Source of the DNA: an uncultured Lachnospiraceae bacterium
GTDB taxonomy: Bacteria; Bacillota; Clostridia; Lachnospirales; Lachnospiraceae
Length of the DNA stretch: 50,112 nucleotides
Assembly: GCA_946411695.1 (NCBI GenBank)
Contig: CAMKEX010000005.1
Span: forward strand, 1 to 50,112
Reading direction: 5' to 3'
The notes under the pieces are model-generated. The model had not been told where the DNA came from. It made no database searches and was given only the letters and a program-made list of their open reading frames with translations. The translations under genes and the position numbers were made by a program. The number at the start of each line of letters is the position of its first letter. The stretch's first letter is position 1. This document shows positions 7,434-17,060 of this stretch, piece after piece.

Positions 7434-10400
7434 TCAGTTGTCGTTCAGGTCCTCTTTGTCCATCCCCTTCTTAGCCACCAGAAAAGCACCTGCAAAGATT
7501 CCTGCCAGGACTAAGAGCAGGACCCACAGCACGATGTCCGTGGTGTCGCCGGTGTTGACAGGGTTATACGTCCTCTGTGTTGTGGGCGTGCTGCTCCTGG
7601 GTGTGGAGCTGCCGCCACCGCCGCCGGGTGTGGTGGTCTTGCTGCCTTTCGGCGCATCGACCATGGCGACTTTCTGGATCTCGCCGGTCTCCTTGACGGT
7701 GAACTTGACGTCCTCAGCGACTTCGTAGCCGTCAGGGGCGGTCACTTCACGCAGGGTGTAGGTGCCGGGTTTGAGCTTTTCGATCATGTGAGGCTCTTTG
7801 CCGGAGGTCCATTTGGCGACGGTCTCGTTATTGCTGTCGAAGATGGTGAGTTTCGCGCCGGGCAGTTCCTTTTTCGTCACCATGTCCGTCTTGGAGATCT
7901 GCACCTTGGTGTAGTCGTCGACCATGGCAACCTTCTGGATCTCGCCGGTCTCTTTGACGGTGAACTTCACGTCTTCCGCGCGGATGTATCCGTCAGGAGC
8001 GAGTTCTTCGCGGAGGGTATAGGTGCCGGGCTTGAGCCTTTCGATCATGTGAGGCTCTTTTCCGGAAGTCCATTTCTCAACGGTTTCTCCATTTTTGTCG
8101 AAGACAGTCAGCTTTGCGCCGGGGATCTCTTCCTTCGTCACCATATCAGTCTTGCTGATCTGGACCTTTGTATAAGCGTCCTTCATGTAGACCTTCTGGA
8201 TGTCTCCGGTCTCCTCGACTTTGAACTTCACGTCTTCGGCACGGAGGTAGCCGTCAGGGGCAAGTTCCTCACGGAGCATGTATTCGCCGGGTTTCAGCAT
8301 TGTAATGTAGTGAGGCTTGTCGCCGGAGATCCATTTCTCGATGACCTTGCCATCCTTGTCGAACAGTGTCAGATGGGCACCGGGGATCTCCTTGCTGGTC
8401 GTCATATCCTGCTTGGAGACATGCACTTTGGTGTAGTCGTCCTTCATGTAGACCTTCTGGATCTCGCCGGTCTCTTTTACAGTGAATTTGACGTCTTCCG
8501 CACGAACGTAGCCGTCGGGGGCCAGCTCCTCACGGAGCATATACTCGCCGGCCGGCAGGCGCTCGATCATGTGCGGCTCCTTGGTGGATACCCACTTTTC
8601 GATAACCTTGCCGTCCTTGTCAAAGAGTGTCAGGTGGGCGCCGGGAATCTCCTTGCTGGTGGTCATGTTCAGCTTGGAGATCTGTACTTTCGTGTACTTG
8701 TCCTTCATTTCCACCTTCTGCTCAATGCCGGTGTCCTTTACGGTAAACTTCACGTCTTCCGCACGGACGTAGCCATCGGGAGCCAGTTCCTCACGGAGCA
8801 CGTAGTCCCCGATCGGGAGCTTTTCGATGTAAGTCGGCTTCTTCCCGGAAGTCCAGGTTTTGACAGCTTTCCCGTCTTTGTCAAAGATGGTGAGCTTCGC
8901 GCCCGGGATCTCCTCGCAGGTGGTGATGTCGGTCTTGGAGATCAGGACCTTCGTCGGCTCGTCAAACATCTGCACCTTCTGCTGCTCTGCCGTGTTCTCG
9001 ATGGTGATCTCGACTGTTTCTGCCGTCGCGTATCCGTTTGCGGGGATACGCTCCGTCAGGTAATAGGTCTCTCCGACGACAAGGTGCCGGATGATATGGG
9101 GCGTCTCTTCAGAGACCCACTCGTCGATGACTCTGCCGTCTTTGTCCATGACATCCAGGTGCGCGCCGGGGATCTCCTCGCAGGTGGTGACATCTGCTTT
9201 GGAGATCTCCACCATGGTCGGGGCATTCTCAAATGTGAACTCAAAGGATGCGGTCTGTGTTTCGCTCCCCAGGTATTCGAAGGTGAATTCCTTCTTTTCG
9301 TCACTGGTCACGTATCCGCCCGGAGCGGAGATCTCTGCGACGTAGTATTTCCCGTCCACAGGCAGGTCTGCCGTGAAAGCGATCTCGCCATTCGTATTGG
9401 TGGCACGCTGCTCGATCAGCTCGTCTTTGTCGATCAGGGTCTCGCCGGAAGCGGAGAGGATTGCGTCAGCTGTGTACAGGCCGAAGATGGCTCCCTTGAG
9501 CGGTTCTTTTGTCTCTTTGTCCGTCTTTACGACGTGTACGGAGACTTTCTGCCTCGCGTTCTGCCACTTCTCGTCGTAGACAACGATCGGCGTGTACTGG
9601 TCGCGATAGGAGAGGTCCACATAGCGGGGCTCCGCGTCAAGCACGTAGCCGTAGGCGGTCTCTTTTTCTACGACGTAGTATCTGCCCACCGGGATGTCCC
9701 CCAGCTTCGCGATGCCGATGTCGTCCGTTGTGATCGTTCCGATATGTTCGTCTTTTTTGAAATAATCTTCGGTCACGCCGTCAGCCGCTTTGATGTCCTC
9801 CGCCGCATAGACGTCGAAGGTAACGGTCTTCAGGCTGCCGCCGATGTAATCAAAAAAGTGTTCAATGGTTCCCTGTGCGGTGTCCACAGGGCTAATTTTG
9901 TCCAGGAACTCGCCGCGTTTGTTGATGATCAGCAGGGCGGTCGGGACCTTGTCCTGCATCTCGACTTTCTGGATCTCGCCGGTGTCTTCCACTGTGAAAA
10001 CAACGTCTTCTGCACGCAGATAGCCGTAAGGAGCGGTCTCTTCACGCAGGACGTAGGACTCGCCTGCGGACAGGCACTTCACCATGTGGGGCTCGCCCTT
10101 GACGGTGGTCCAGCGCTCGATGACTTCGCCGCTGCGGGTAAGGATCGTCAGCACTGCGCCGTCGATCTCCTCCGCACTGGTGATGTCGGACTTCGTAAAC
10201 TCGACCTTTGTGGGCTCGTTTTTCTTTACTGCAGTGAGCTTCACGACAGGGACGTCCTGCCCCTGATAGGAAGCATCAAATTTCAGCACCTCGTCGGAAG
10301 AGACATATCCTGCAGGTGCTTTGTGTTCCTTCACGTAGTACTGTCCGAGGGGCAGATCCGGCGCGAAGGCTGCGATCCCGTTTTCGTCGGAAACCGCTTC

Positions 10401-13400
10401 GGCAAGCAGGGTGTCCGCTTCCACGAGAGGAAGGTCCGCGTCTGCAAGCATCGTGCCTGTCCCTGCGTTGATGGCTTCTGCGGAATAGAGGCCGAAGACA
10501 GCTCCGGCAACAGTTTTTCCGCTTTCAGCATCCTGTTTTTCCACAGAGATTTCCACTTTCTGGCGGTCGTCTGTGAATTCCGCAGTCTGTCCGATAACAG
10601 GCGTTTCCTGGTTCAGGTAGGAGAAAGTCACTTCCTGCGGCTCCGTGTTTAAAACAAAGCCTTCGGGAGCCTTTGTCTCTTCCACGCGGTAGGTGCCAAG
10701 GGGAAGGTCTGTGACCTCCGCCGTTCCGGACTCCTCCGTAGTTACAGTTGCGACCAGGGTATCCTTTTCGTAGATCCGGATGCGGTTCCCGTCAGGATTC
10801 TTCTGGTAATCGGGTGTAAAGATGTCCTCCGCCGCGTAAACGGCGAATTCCGCGCCGGCAAGGCTGCGCTCTTCGTAGTGGAAATCACTGTCAAAGGAGG
10901 TCAGGACTTCGCCGGACTTTTTGATAGTGAGCTCGCCTTTTACAGGCTGGTTTTCCACTTCCACCTCGATGATGGCATCCCCGGAGGTGCCGTCCATCTG
11001 ATAGGCCGTGTTCGTGTCTACCGCCACCTCGAAATGGCTGTGGTTCAGAATATACTCGTTCGGGGCGTATACTTCTTCGATCCGGTAATTGCCGGGCTTC
11101 AGGTTATTGGGCAGGATGAGCCAGCCGTTTTCATCCGTGAAATACGATTTGTGGGTCGTCACGGACGGATACGTCGTCACCTGTTCCACGTACTTCTTCG
11201 CGTCCATGTCGTAGACTTTGAATTCGGTTCCGGGAAGAAGGACCGGTTTCTTCGTCTCGTCGTCCTTTTTGATGATCTTGAGCTTTGCCTCAAATTCATC
11301 ATCCAGGAGCACGCGCCACTGCTGCGGCGTTGCGGGATGATTCTCAGTGATCGTCACATTGAAATCATCCACAGGCGTAAAGTTATGGGGTGTGGTCGTT
11401 TCACGGACAACGTATTTCCCGTAGGGGATTGGGATAGAGACTGCGTATCCCTTTTTGTCCGTGAACATCTCCGTTTTGCCGTCTTCCGTGAGGACGACGG
11501 GCTTTGCACCGGTGAAATCATAGCTGCCATCGGCGTTCGTCTTCAGGGAACTGATGAGATAGGCGGAGAACCCCACGCCCTTCAGAATGTCCGCGTCAGT
11601 CTGGCCGTTGTTGGCGGCTTTGATCACCTGGAAGGGCTGCTTGATGACCTGCTCTTTGGAAGTGCAGGTTTTCTTCACAGTCTTTACGAGGTCGCCTTCG
11701 TAGGCGCAGTCAATGTCATGCTCGGTCTCATCAAGAAGATATCCCTCGGAAGGAATGAGCTCCTTGATGTAATATTTCCCGAGATACAGGTTTTCGATAA
11801 AGGCTTTGCCGTCCTTATCTGTTGTGAGCGTCGCGACCTGCGCGCCCGCCTTGAACAGGACGCCGGTCTTTCCGTCGGGATGGACGATGTCCTCCCTTGC
11901 AAAAAGGCCATAGGCCGCCTTCAGGAACTTCGCGTCACCCTGGGGCGCTGCACCGGTTTCCTTGTCCACCTTCGTCAGGTCGATCCTCGCGTCCACGCGG
12001 GGATTCGTGAAGGTGTGGGAGAAGGCGGTCTCTGCATGATCCTGGGTGGTGTAATTGAATGAAAATGTGTAGGTATCTGTCTGGTTTCGGTAATAATTCT
12101 TCGGGGCCTGGATCTCCTTCACATAGTACCTGTTGTTCAGGGGCAGGTCCGTTTTAAAGACAGCAGAGCCGTCCGATCCTGTTGTTACTTTCTCAATGAA
12201 TGCATCCTTCTTCACAACGACGTTTCCGTCCGCGGACTTGATATCCGCCGCAGCGTAGATGCCGTAAATGCCGCCGGAAAGCTGATTCTTTGTAGTATCG
12301 TCCTGTTTGACGACGGTCACCTTCGCCTTCTGGCGCTCGTTGCGGATGGTCACAGAGCCGAGGACTTCCTTTCCTTCAGCATTGGAAAGAGACAGGGTGA
12401 TGTCCTTGCCGATGCTGTTCAGTACGAAATTCGCCGGAGCGCCGGTCTCCTTCACGGTGTAGGTTCCAAGATACAGGTTGTCGAGGGTGACGCTGCCTTC
12501 ATTTCCGGTCACAAGGCCGCTCTTTACGAGGTCGCCCTTTTTGTAGATGACCCTGCCGCCTGCAGACTTGATGTCCGCACCGGCATAGACAGAGAAGGTC
12601 GCTCCTTTCTGCTTTCTCACTTCATACTTGAAAGTCGTGCCGCTGTCTGTCGATGTTGCGCCGGAGAGCACTTCGCCCTCTTTGTAGATCGTGAGCTTCC
12701 CGCGGATCTCCTCATTTGTAAAGGTATGGGAAAAGGTAATAGTTTCCTGTTTATCGTTGGTATAGGTGGTCGTAAAGGAATATGTATCCGTTCCGTTCAG
12801 CTTATAACCTGCCGGAGCGGCAAGTTCTTTCACGTAAAATTTGCTGCCCAGAGGAAGATCGGCGGAGAACTTCCCCTTGCCGTCCGTGCCTGTCGTCACC
12901 TTGCCGATCAGGGCATCTTTTTTGACGATGGTCGTCCCTGCGCTGTTCGTGATATCCGCGTCAGCGTACAGGCCAAAGACTGCGCCGGAAAGATTGGTGG
13001 AAGTCAGTTTATCCTGCTTGATGGCAGTGACTTCGACCTTCTGACGGTCATCGGTAAAGGCGGCAGTTACCGTCACGTCTGCATCCGTGCTGCCGGCCTT
13101 AAGGGTCACGGTCTTGCTCTCGCCCTTGTTGACGAAATTTTTCGGAGCGCCGGTCTCAGTGACGATGTAGGTACCCATGTGCAGGTTCCCGAGCGTGCCT
13201 TCCCCGTTGCTGCCGGTTTTGATCGTACCGACTGCAGCACCTTTTTTATGGACGACGGTTCCATCCGCAGAAGTAATGTCCGCACCTGCGGTCACGCTGT
13301 AAGTGGCACCTGCAAGTTTGTCCTTCGTATAGGTAAAGGTGGTTCCGTTTGCGTTCGTTGTCGCGCCGGTCAGGACCTGTCCCTCTTTGGTGACTTTGAT

Positions 13401-15848
13401 CGATCCCAGGATCTCTGTATCTGTGAATGTCTTCGAAGCCGTCGATCCGGCAGTCAGGGTGACAGCTGTCACAGCGTCGGAGAGCTTAAAGCCCTTGGGT
13501 GCGACCAGTTCCTTCAGGTACACAGTTCCGGACGCGTCCAGTTCGGCTTTAGAGACGCCGTTGGAATCAGTCGCGGGCATCTTCACGATCAGTTTAGTGC
13601 AGTCCTTGTCGGAGTAGACGCCATAGACGGCACCGGACAGCTTTTTGCCGCCGGATGCAGCTGTTTTCGTGATCGTGATGATCGAGCTCTGTACCCAGGT
13701 CACGGACAGGGAAACGTACTTCGCTTCGTTATCCACTTCCTCCCCAAATACAAGCCCGAGGTTCTGCTCATCCTCGTCGCCGCCCGTGATCATGTAGGCA
13801 GAGTAGTCCTTCGTGACGCTGCCCTGCATCTTCGAGCTCCAGGTCAGGCCTGTGTCCTTCGCTTGCGTGAGAGGTGCGGAGAAGTAGAACTTCGTACCGC
13901 CGCCAATCTCGACCTGCGCGCCTGCGGCACTGGTCTTTCCGGTTGTGACATTGTGGAGCTTCACGCCGGCGGGGAGCTTGAAGGTGATGGTCTGCAGTTC
14001 GTCCGCCTTGAAGGTGATCTCCTTCGTCCGCTGGACGCTGCCGTCCACGTAAGCCGTCACTTTGTCCTCGGAAAACGACATGTCCACATCCGGAATATCT
14101 GGCATGTTCACGCAATAGTTGTACATCTCCATCGCGAGCTTTTTGCCCTTGTCGTTCGTCCCCCGGAAGGCTTCCTCTCCTTCATTGGCGTAGCCTGCCG
14201 CGATGTGAGTGATGATGAAACGCTCCGGCGCAGGGAAGCTTGGATAGTTCTCTGCAAAAAAGCCTTCGTCACCCGAGTACTTCGTGCCGTAGTAGCAGAC
14301 CTTTGCCAGGTTCTTTGAATCCTTCATCTTCGTGATCGTGTAGGTACCGGATTCCGGAGCGCTCTTTGACGGCTCGATGCAGTAGGCTGTTGCGGAAACA
14401 TTCCCGTATTTCACGTAATAAGGATGGGTCCAGAAGTGCCCGAGGTCATAATCATTGTAGTGGTAACGTTCGCCCTTTGTAATTTCAACCTTCATCGTGC
14501 CGGTAGAAGAGGCTTTCAGCGCTCCCCTCTTTGCCGGGACTTCAAAGGTCACGGTTTCTCCCACGCCCATTTCCGCCAGGGAGATCTCTTCCTCTTCGGT
14601 CGCCCACTTAATGATGCCTGCGGTGGTCCAGCCGTTTTCGTCGCCGTAGGGATCCTCGCTTTCAGCGGCTGCTTCTGCAGGTGCAGACACAGCGTCCCCG
14701 GTAGCATCGGCAGCCGACGATTCTGCTGTCGACACTGCAGCTTCTGCAGCTGCCGTATCTGCTGTAGCTGTGGCAGCCGTACCATCCGATTCTGCTTTTT
14801 CTGAGGATTCAGATGCAGGATTGGAGGTATCCGCAGATGCAGGATCTGCTGCAGATGCTTCTGAACTTGTGGTCTCTGCATCAGGAGCTTTTTCTTTGTC
14901 TGCAGCAGCTTTTTCTTCTTTATCGCTTCCGGAAGCAGATGTCTGTCCTACGGTAGAGTTGATAGAAGCATCTTCTTTAGCCGCTTTATCGGATGATCCG
15001 GTTTTCTCTGTGGAAGTGTTTTCGGAGTTAGATTTCGTGGATGCCGTTTCTGCAGAATCGGCTGTACTGTCTGCCTTCTTTTCTGATGCCTCCTCGTCAG
15101 CAGCAACCGCACCGTCAGACTTCATCGTTGAGACGGTCTCTTCCTCAGGGCTTTCGGTAATCGCTTCTTTCGGATTGGAGGTCTCTTTATGCGCTTTATC
15201 AGCTGCAGGAGAGCTTGTATCTTCATCCGCATCCGCGTCTTCAGCGTCCTCTCCGGATCCTCCTTCTTCGGATTTCTTTTCATTAGAGCCGTCTGCAGGC
15301 GCTGTCTTCTGTGAAGCGGCAGAAGCACTCTTTACAGCTGTCGTTTTAACATCCGTTTCTTTTGCTGCAGTCTCCTTTGCTGTTGTGCCTGCTGCCGCAA
15401 TGTCCTGCGCCACTTTCTTTTCCTTCACAATGACGTTCCGGTTGAAGCGGTATGCGGGATGCTTCGTATTCTTCGGCTCCGCGTAATAGACTGCCTTATA
15501 GGTATCCGGATGGCTGGCAGTGAAGGCCTTCCCGTCGGCATTTTCTGCCTCGTAGAAGGATACCGCCACCTTCTTTTCATCAGGGATCTTCAGGTTAGTG
15601 AAGTCTGTCTTCAGGTCGATCTCTGCGCCATATTCGACTTCATAATCCTTTGCTGTGATGATCTCGTCCCTTTTGCGCTGTTCTTTTACCTTGTCGAGCT
15701 CAGGGAGGGAGGATACGTATTTCTCCAGCGTTTCATCGGGCGGCTGTTCTTTCGCCCATGAGGCCATGGGGGCTGCTGCCACCGACAGCGCCATGACGGC
15801 ACTGAGCAGTCCTGACAGCATCCGCCCGGCCAGGTATGACTTTCTCAT
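7434..15848 (-). CDS. giant SpaA/Cna-B-repeat cell-wall-anchored adhesin, 2804 aa
   Basis: This is a secreted, sortase-anchored surface protein, probably for adhesion or mating contact. The N-terminus is a signal peptide (MRKSYLAGRMLSGLLSAVMA, then LSVAAAPMASWAKEQ). An Ala/Ser/Glu/Thr/Lys-rich low-complexity stretch covers about residues 150-400. A thioester-like domain follows (TAYCIEPSKSAPESGTY, Cys near 488; FIITHIAAGYANEG near 545). The rest is a long chain of Cna-B/SpaA domains of the isopeptide type (YTVKETGAPANFVLN, LREELAPDGYVRAEDVKF), ending in six near-identical 87-aa repeats. The tail is a Gly/Ser/Thr/Pro linker, the sorting-like motif NPVNTGD, a membrane helix (IVLWVLLLVLAGIFAGAFLV) and KKGMDKEDLNDN. 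The motif is not canonical LPXTG. No sortase gene is in the window. The start has AGAAAGG upstream. The conserved element at 15966-16000 lies in its leader. Confidence 0.93.
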   Translation of the reverse strand: MRKSYLAGRMLSGLLSAVMALSVAAAPMASWAKEQPPDETLEKYVSSLPELDKVKEQRKRDEIITAKDYEVEYGAEIDLKTDFTNLKIPDEKKVAVSFYEAENADGKAFTASHPDTYKAVYYAEPKNTKHPAYRFNRNVIVKEKKVAQDIAAAGTTAKETAAKETDVKTTAVKSASAASQKTAPADGSNEKKSEEGGSGEDAEDADADEDTSSPAADKAHKETSNPKEAITESPEEETVSTMKSDGAVAADEEASEKKADSTADSAETASTKSNSENTSTEKTGSSDKAAKEDASINSTVGQTSASGSDKEEKAAADKEKAPDAETTSSEASAADPASADTSNPASESSEKAESDGTAATATADTAAAEAAVSTAESSAADATGDAVSAPAEAAAESEDPYGDENGWTTAGIIKWATEEEEISLAEMGVGETVTFEVPAKRGALKASSTGTMKVEITKGERYHYNDYDLGHFWTHPYYVKYGNVSATAYCIEPSKSAPESGTYTITKMKDSKNLAKVCYYGTKYSGDEGFFAENYPSFPAPERFIITHIAAGYANEGEEAFRGTNDKGKKLAMEMYNYCVNMPDIPDVDMSFSEDKVTAYVDGSVQRTKEITFKADELQTITFKLPAGVKLHNVTTGKTSAAGAQVEIGGGTKFYFSAPLTQAKDTGLTWSSKMQGSVTKDYSAYMITGGDEDEQNLGLVFGEEVDNEAKYVSLSVTWVQSSIITITKTAASGGKKLSGAVYGVYSDKDCTKLIVKMPATDSNGVSKAELDASGTVYLKELVAPKGFKLSDAVTAVTLTAGSTASKTFTDTEILGSIKVTKEGQVLTGATTNANGTTFTYTKDKLAGATYSVTAGADITSADGTVVHKKGAAVGTIKTGSNGEGTLGNLHMGTYIVTETGAPKNFVNKGESKTVTLKAGSTDADVTVTAAFTDDRQKVEVTAIKQDKLTSTNLSGAVFGLYADADITNSAGTTIVKKDALIGKVTTGTDGKGKFSADLPLGSKFYVKELAAPAGYKLNGTDTYSFTTTYTNDKQETITFSHTFTNEEIRGKLTIYKEGEVLSGATSTDSGTTFKYEVRKQKGATFSVYAGADIKSAGGRVIYKKGDLVKSGLVTGNEGSVTLDNLYLGTYTVKETGAPANFVLNSIGKDITLSLSNAEGKEVLGSVTIRNERQKAKVTVVKQDDTTKNQLSGGIYGIYAAADIKSADGNVVVKKDAFIEKVTTGSDGSAVFKTDLPLNNRYYVKEIQAPKNYYRNQTDTYTFSFNYTTQDHAETAFSHTFTNPRVDARIDLTKVDKETGAAPQGDAKFLKAAYGLFAREDIVHPDGKTGVLFKAGAQVATLTTDKDGKAFIENLYLGKYYIKELIPSEGYLLDETEHDIDCAYEGDLVKTVKKTCTSKEQVIKQPFQVIKAANNGQTDADILKGVGFSAYLISSLKTNADGSYDFTGAKPVVLTEDGKTEMFTDKKGYAVSIPIPYGKYVVRETTTPHNFTPVDDFNVTITENHPATPQQWRVLLDDEFEAKLKIIKKDDETKKPVLLPGTEFKVYDMDAKKYVEQVTTYPSVTTHKSYFTDENGWLILPNNLKPGNYRIEEVYAPNEYILNHSHFEVAVDTNTAYQMDGTSGDAIIEVEVENQPVKGELTIKKSGEVLTSFDSDFHYEERSLAGAEFAVYAAEDIFTPDYQKNPDGNRIRIYEKDTLVATVTTEESGTAEVTDLPLGTYRVEETKAPEGFVLNTEPQEVTFSYLNQETPVIGQTAEFTDDRQKVEISVEKQDAESGKTVAGAVFGLYSAEAINAGTGTMLADADLPLVEADTLLAEAVSDENGIAAFAPDLPLGQYYVKEHKAPAGYVSSDEVLKFDASYQGQDVPVVKLTAVKKNEPTKVEFTKSDITSAEEIDGAVLTILTRSGEVIERWTTVKGEPHMVKCLSAGESYVLREETAPYGYLRAEDVVFTVEDTGEIQKVEMQDKVPTALLIINKRGEFLDKISPVDTAQGTIEHFFDYIGGSLKTVTFDVYAAEDIKAADGVTEDYFKKDEHIGTITTDDIGIAKLGDIPVGRYYVVEKETAYGYVLDAEPRYVDLSYRDQYTPIVVYDEKWQNARQKVSVHVVKTDKETKEPLKGAIFGLYTADAILSASGETLIDKDELIEQRATNTNGEIAFTADLPVDGKYYVAEISAPGGYVTSDEKKEFTFEYLGSETQTASFEFTFENAPTMVEISKADVTTCEEIPGAHLDVMDKDGRVIDEWVSEETPHIIRHLVVGETYYLTERIPANGYATAETVEITIENTAEQQKVQMFDEPTKVLISKTDITTCEEIPGAKLTIFDKDGKAVKTWTSGKKPTYIEKLPIGDYVLREELAPDGYVRAEDVKFTVKDTGIEQKVEMKDKYTKVQISKLNMTTSKEIPGAHLTLFDKDGKVIEKWVSTKEPHMIERLPAGEYMLREELAPDGYVRAEDVKFTVKETGEIQKVYMKDDYTKVHVSKQDMTTSKEIPGAHLTLFDKDGKVIEKWISGDKPHYITMLKPGEYMLREELAPDGYLRAEDVKFKVEETGDIQKVYMKDAYTKVQISKTDMVTKEEIPGAKLTVFDKNGETVEKWTSGKEPHMIERLKPGTYTLREELAPDGYIRAEDVKFTVKETGEIQKVAMVDDYTKVQISKTDMVTKKELPGAKLTIFDSNNETVAKWTSGKEPHMIEKLKPGTYTLREVTAPDGYEVAEDVKFTVKETGEIQKVAMVDAPKGSKTTTPGGGGGSSTPRSSTPTTQRTYNPVNTGDTTDIVLWVLLLVLAGIFAGAFLVAKKGMDKEDLNDN
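7652..9222 (-). repeat. six tandem 261-bp (87-aa) repeats in the adhesin gene
   Basis: Each unit reads roughly YTKVQISKTDMVTKEEIPGA, then KLTVFDKDGK, EKWTSGKEPHMIERLKPGTY, LREELAPDGYVRAEDVKFTV and KETGEIQKVAM. The five copies nearest the C-terminus are closely similar; the outermost one (nearest 9222) is diverged. A further, more distant relative lies separately near 9960-10210. A length of 1571 bp fits six units of 261 bp. Such arrays can expand or contract by recombination. Confidence 0.9.
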
Positions 15849-16148
15849 ACGTTCTGTTTTCCTTTCTCCGGTTTTTCCCGGTTTGAGCTGGTTACAGGTT
15901 CCGTTTGTACCTTTTCTATGTCTTCATGTTTTCAGCCCTCCTTTCCCAAAAAGTCCCTTTCCTATCAATCCCAAAGAAATCAGCCGCCAGGAAAACACCC
16001 GCGCGGAAAAAATTTCATTTTATTTCTGAGATGCCGGGCCCTGACGCAGAAAGCTATATTCCGTATGCATTAACGCTCTGTTCCCTGCGAAGACTACGGC
16101 ACATCTGACATCGCCTTCCCTGCTTACAGCTGTTTTCACTCTGTCCGT
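15849..16148. other. 300-bp leader of the adhesin gene
   Basis: This gap between the sigma-region-4 gene and the adhesin holds conserved element copy 2 (15966-16000). It also holds a strong ribosome binding site (GGGAAAGGAGGG) followed by a three-codon ORF, ATG AAG ACA TAG, at 15916-15927 on the minus strand. No canonical promoter or U-tract terminator was found. Confidence 0.6.
15966..16000 (-). promoter_or_regulatory. conserved 35-bp upstream element, copy 2
   Basis: On the minus strand GGGTGTTTTCCT, seven variable bases, GATTTCTTTGGGATTG, matching the element at 6345-6379 at all 28 bases of the two blocks. It lies 118 bases before the adhesin start. Together the copies suggest co-regulation of the adhesin and the repA operon. 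Confidence 0.65.
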
Positions 16149-16850
16149 TCAACCCTGCTGAAGGACTGTCTCTTCCCGGTAGAAATGGTTGCGGTAAAAG
16201 CTCTTCCAGGAGATTCCGAAGGCATCGCGCATTTTTTTGAGGACCCGCTGGAGCTGGATTGACACATTCATCCTCGTCGTACCGATCTCTCTTGCCACGT
16301 CTTCCTGCATGCGCCCGTTCACGACGCACTCCATCAGGATGAAATGCTGGCGCTCCGTGAGTGTTTCCAGGAGGCTCTGGAGTTTTTCGTGCTCCTCCCT
16401 CCACGTCTCCGCCTCGATCATCAGGTTGAGGGGATCGTTTGCTCCTTTGTCCATGAGAAAGCCCCAGCCTTCCTTCTTTGTGTCGTGGGAGAGTTCCCCG
16501 GCATGCCTGCGGATAGCATTTTTACTGTGTATAATTCGGTCCTCGCCTTCCATGAAGACGCGCGTCAGCCAGGGCTGGTCCGCAAATACTTCAAAGGGGA
16601 GGATGTGCTCATTTCCTGTTGCGTCGACGTTCCTGTACTCCCTACAGGCATGGAGCGGGAATACAGTAGTGTGCCTTCCTTTCCTGTAAATTACATATCC
16701 GTTCTGAAAGACTGTTGCGTCGGTCTCGTCGCCCGCCTTTTCCGATGCGATGACCGGGCTGCCTGAATCTATGACTGTGTTAGCATTCGGCACCCTTTCC
16801 TCCCAGGGAGCTTTATCTGCTGTGAGCATCAGTTCCATCAATGTCTTCAT
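16149..16850 (-). CDS. sigma-70 region 4-like transcription regulator
   Basis: The 233-aa protein carries a C-terminal sigma-region-4 / LuxR-like helix-turn-helix at about residues 165-208 (LTERQHFILMECVVNGRMQE, then DVAREIGTTRMNVSIQLQRV), preceded by a helical segment (WREEHEKLQSLLETL). The N-terminal two thirds are mixed alpha/beta (NGYVIYRKGRHTTVFPLHAC, FEVFADQPWLTRVFMEGEDR) and match no family I recognise. It has no sigma region 2, so it is probably a DNA-binding regulator rather than a complete sigma factor. The start at 16850 is preferred over the GTG three codons upstream because AGAAAGGTGG fits it. It lies directly upstream of the adhesin on the same strand, so regulating the adhesin or the transfer genes is a reasonable inference. 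Confidence 0.75.
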   Translation of the reverse strand: MKTLMELMLTADKAPWEERVPNANTVIDSGSPVIASEKAGDETDATVFQNGYVIYRKGRHTTVFPLHACREYRNVDATGNEHILPFEVFADQPWLTRVFMEGEDRIIHSKNAIRRHAGELSHDTKKEGWGFLMDKGANDPLNLMIEAETWREEHEKLQSLLETLTERQHFILMECVVNGRMQEDVAREIGTTRMNVSIQLQRVLKKMRDAFGISWKSFYRNHFYREETVLQQG

Positions 16851-16925
16851 TTCGACCACCTTTCTGCCTTTCGGCTGCGGGTGGCCGTCTGCCGTCGATC
16901 AATGTTTCATGCACTGAAATAAGGC

Positions 16926-16963
16926 TCCGGGCACACCCGTTTTTTTTAACGGATGTGCCGGAA
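16926..16963 (-). other. long hairpin between the 43-aa ORF and the sigma-region-4 gene
   Basis: GCACACCCGTT and AACGGATGTGC form a stem (one G-U pair) around a loop of six Ts on the plus strand, extended by a CCGG/CCGG pair with a bulge. On the minus strand the stem is followed by only a weak T-rich stretch (TTATTTC). It may be a weak terminator or an mRNA structure in the leader of the gene at 16149-16850. Confidence 0.4.
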
Positions 16964-17060
16964 CCTCCTGTTCCTTACCGGCTCACTGCGGAGTGGCCGG
17001 CATTCCTTTTATGCGCCAGCGGGATCCTTTGAAACAGTCCCGCCCGGAGCCGTCGTCAGC

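Noticed and set aside
7652-9222. Regular repeats considered as a CRISPR array
   Set aside because: The repeat unit is 261 bp, in frame and coding for a Cna-B domain, with no unique spacers.
7788-10652. A 954-aa plus-strand open frame inside the adhesin gene
   Set aside because: It is the antisense of the repetitive Cna-B region and repeats with it; the minus-strand protein has signal peptide, domains and anchor.
12726-14318. A 530-aa plus-strand open frame
   Set aside because: Antisense of the adhesin; rich in Cys, His, Arg and Gly as expected from complement reading, with no domain.
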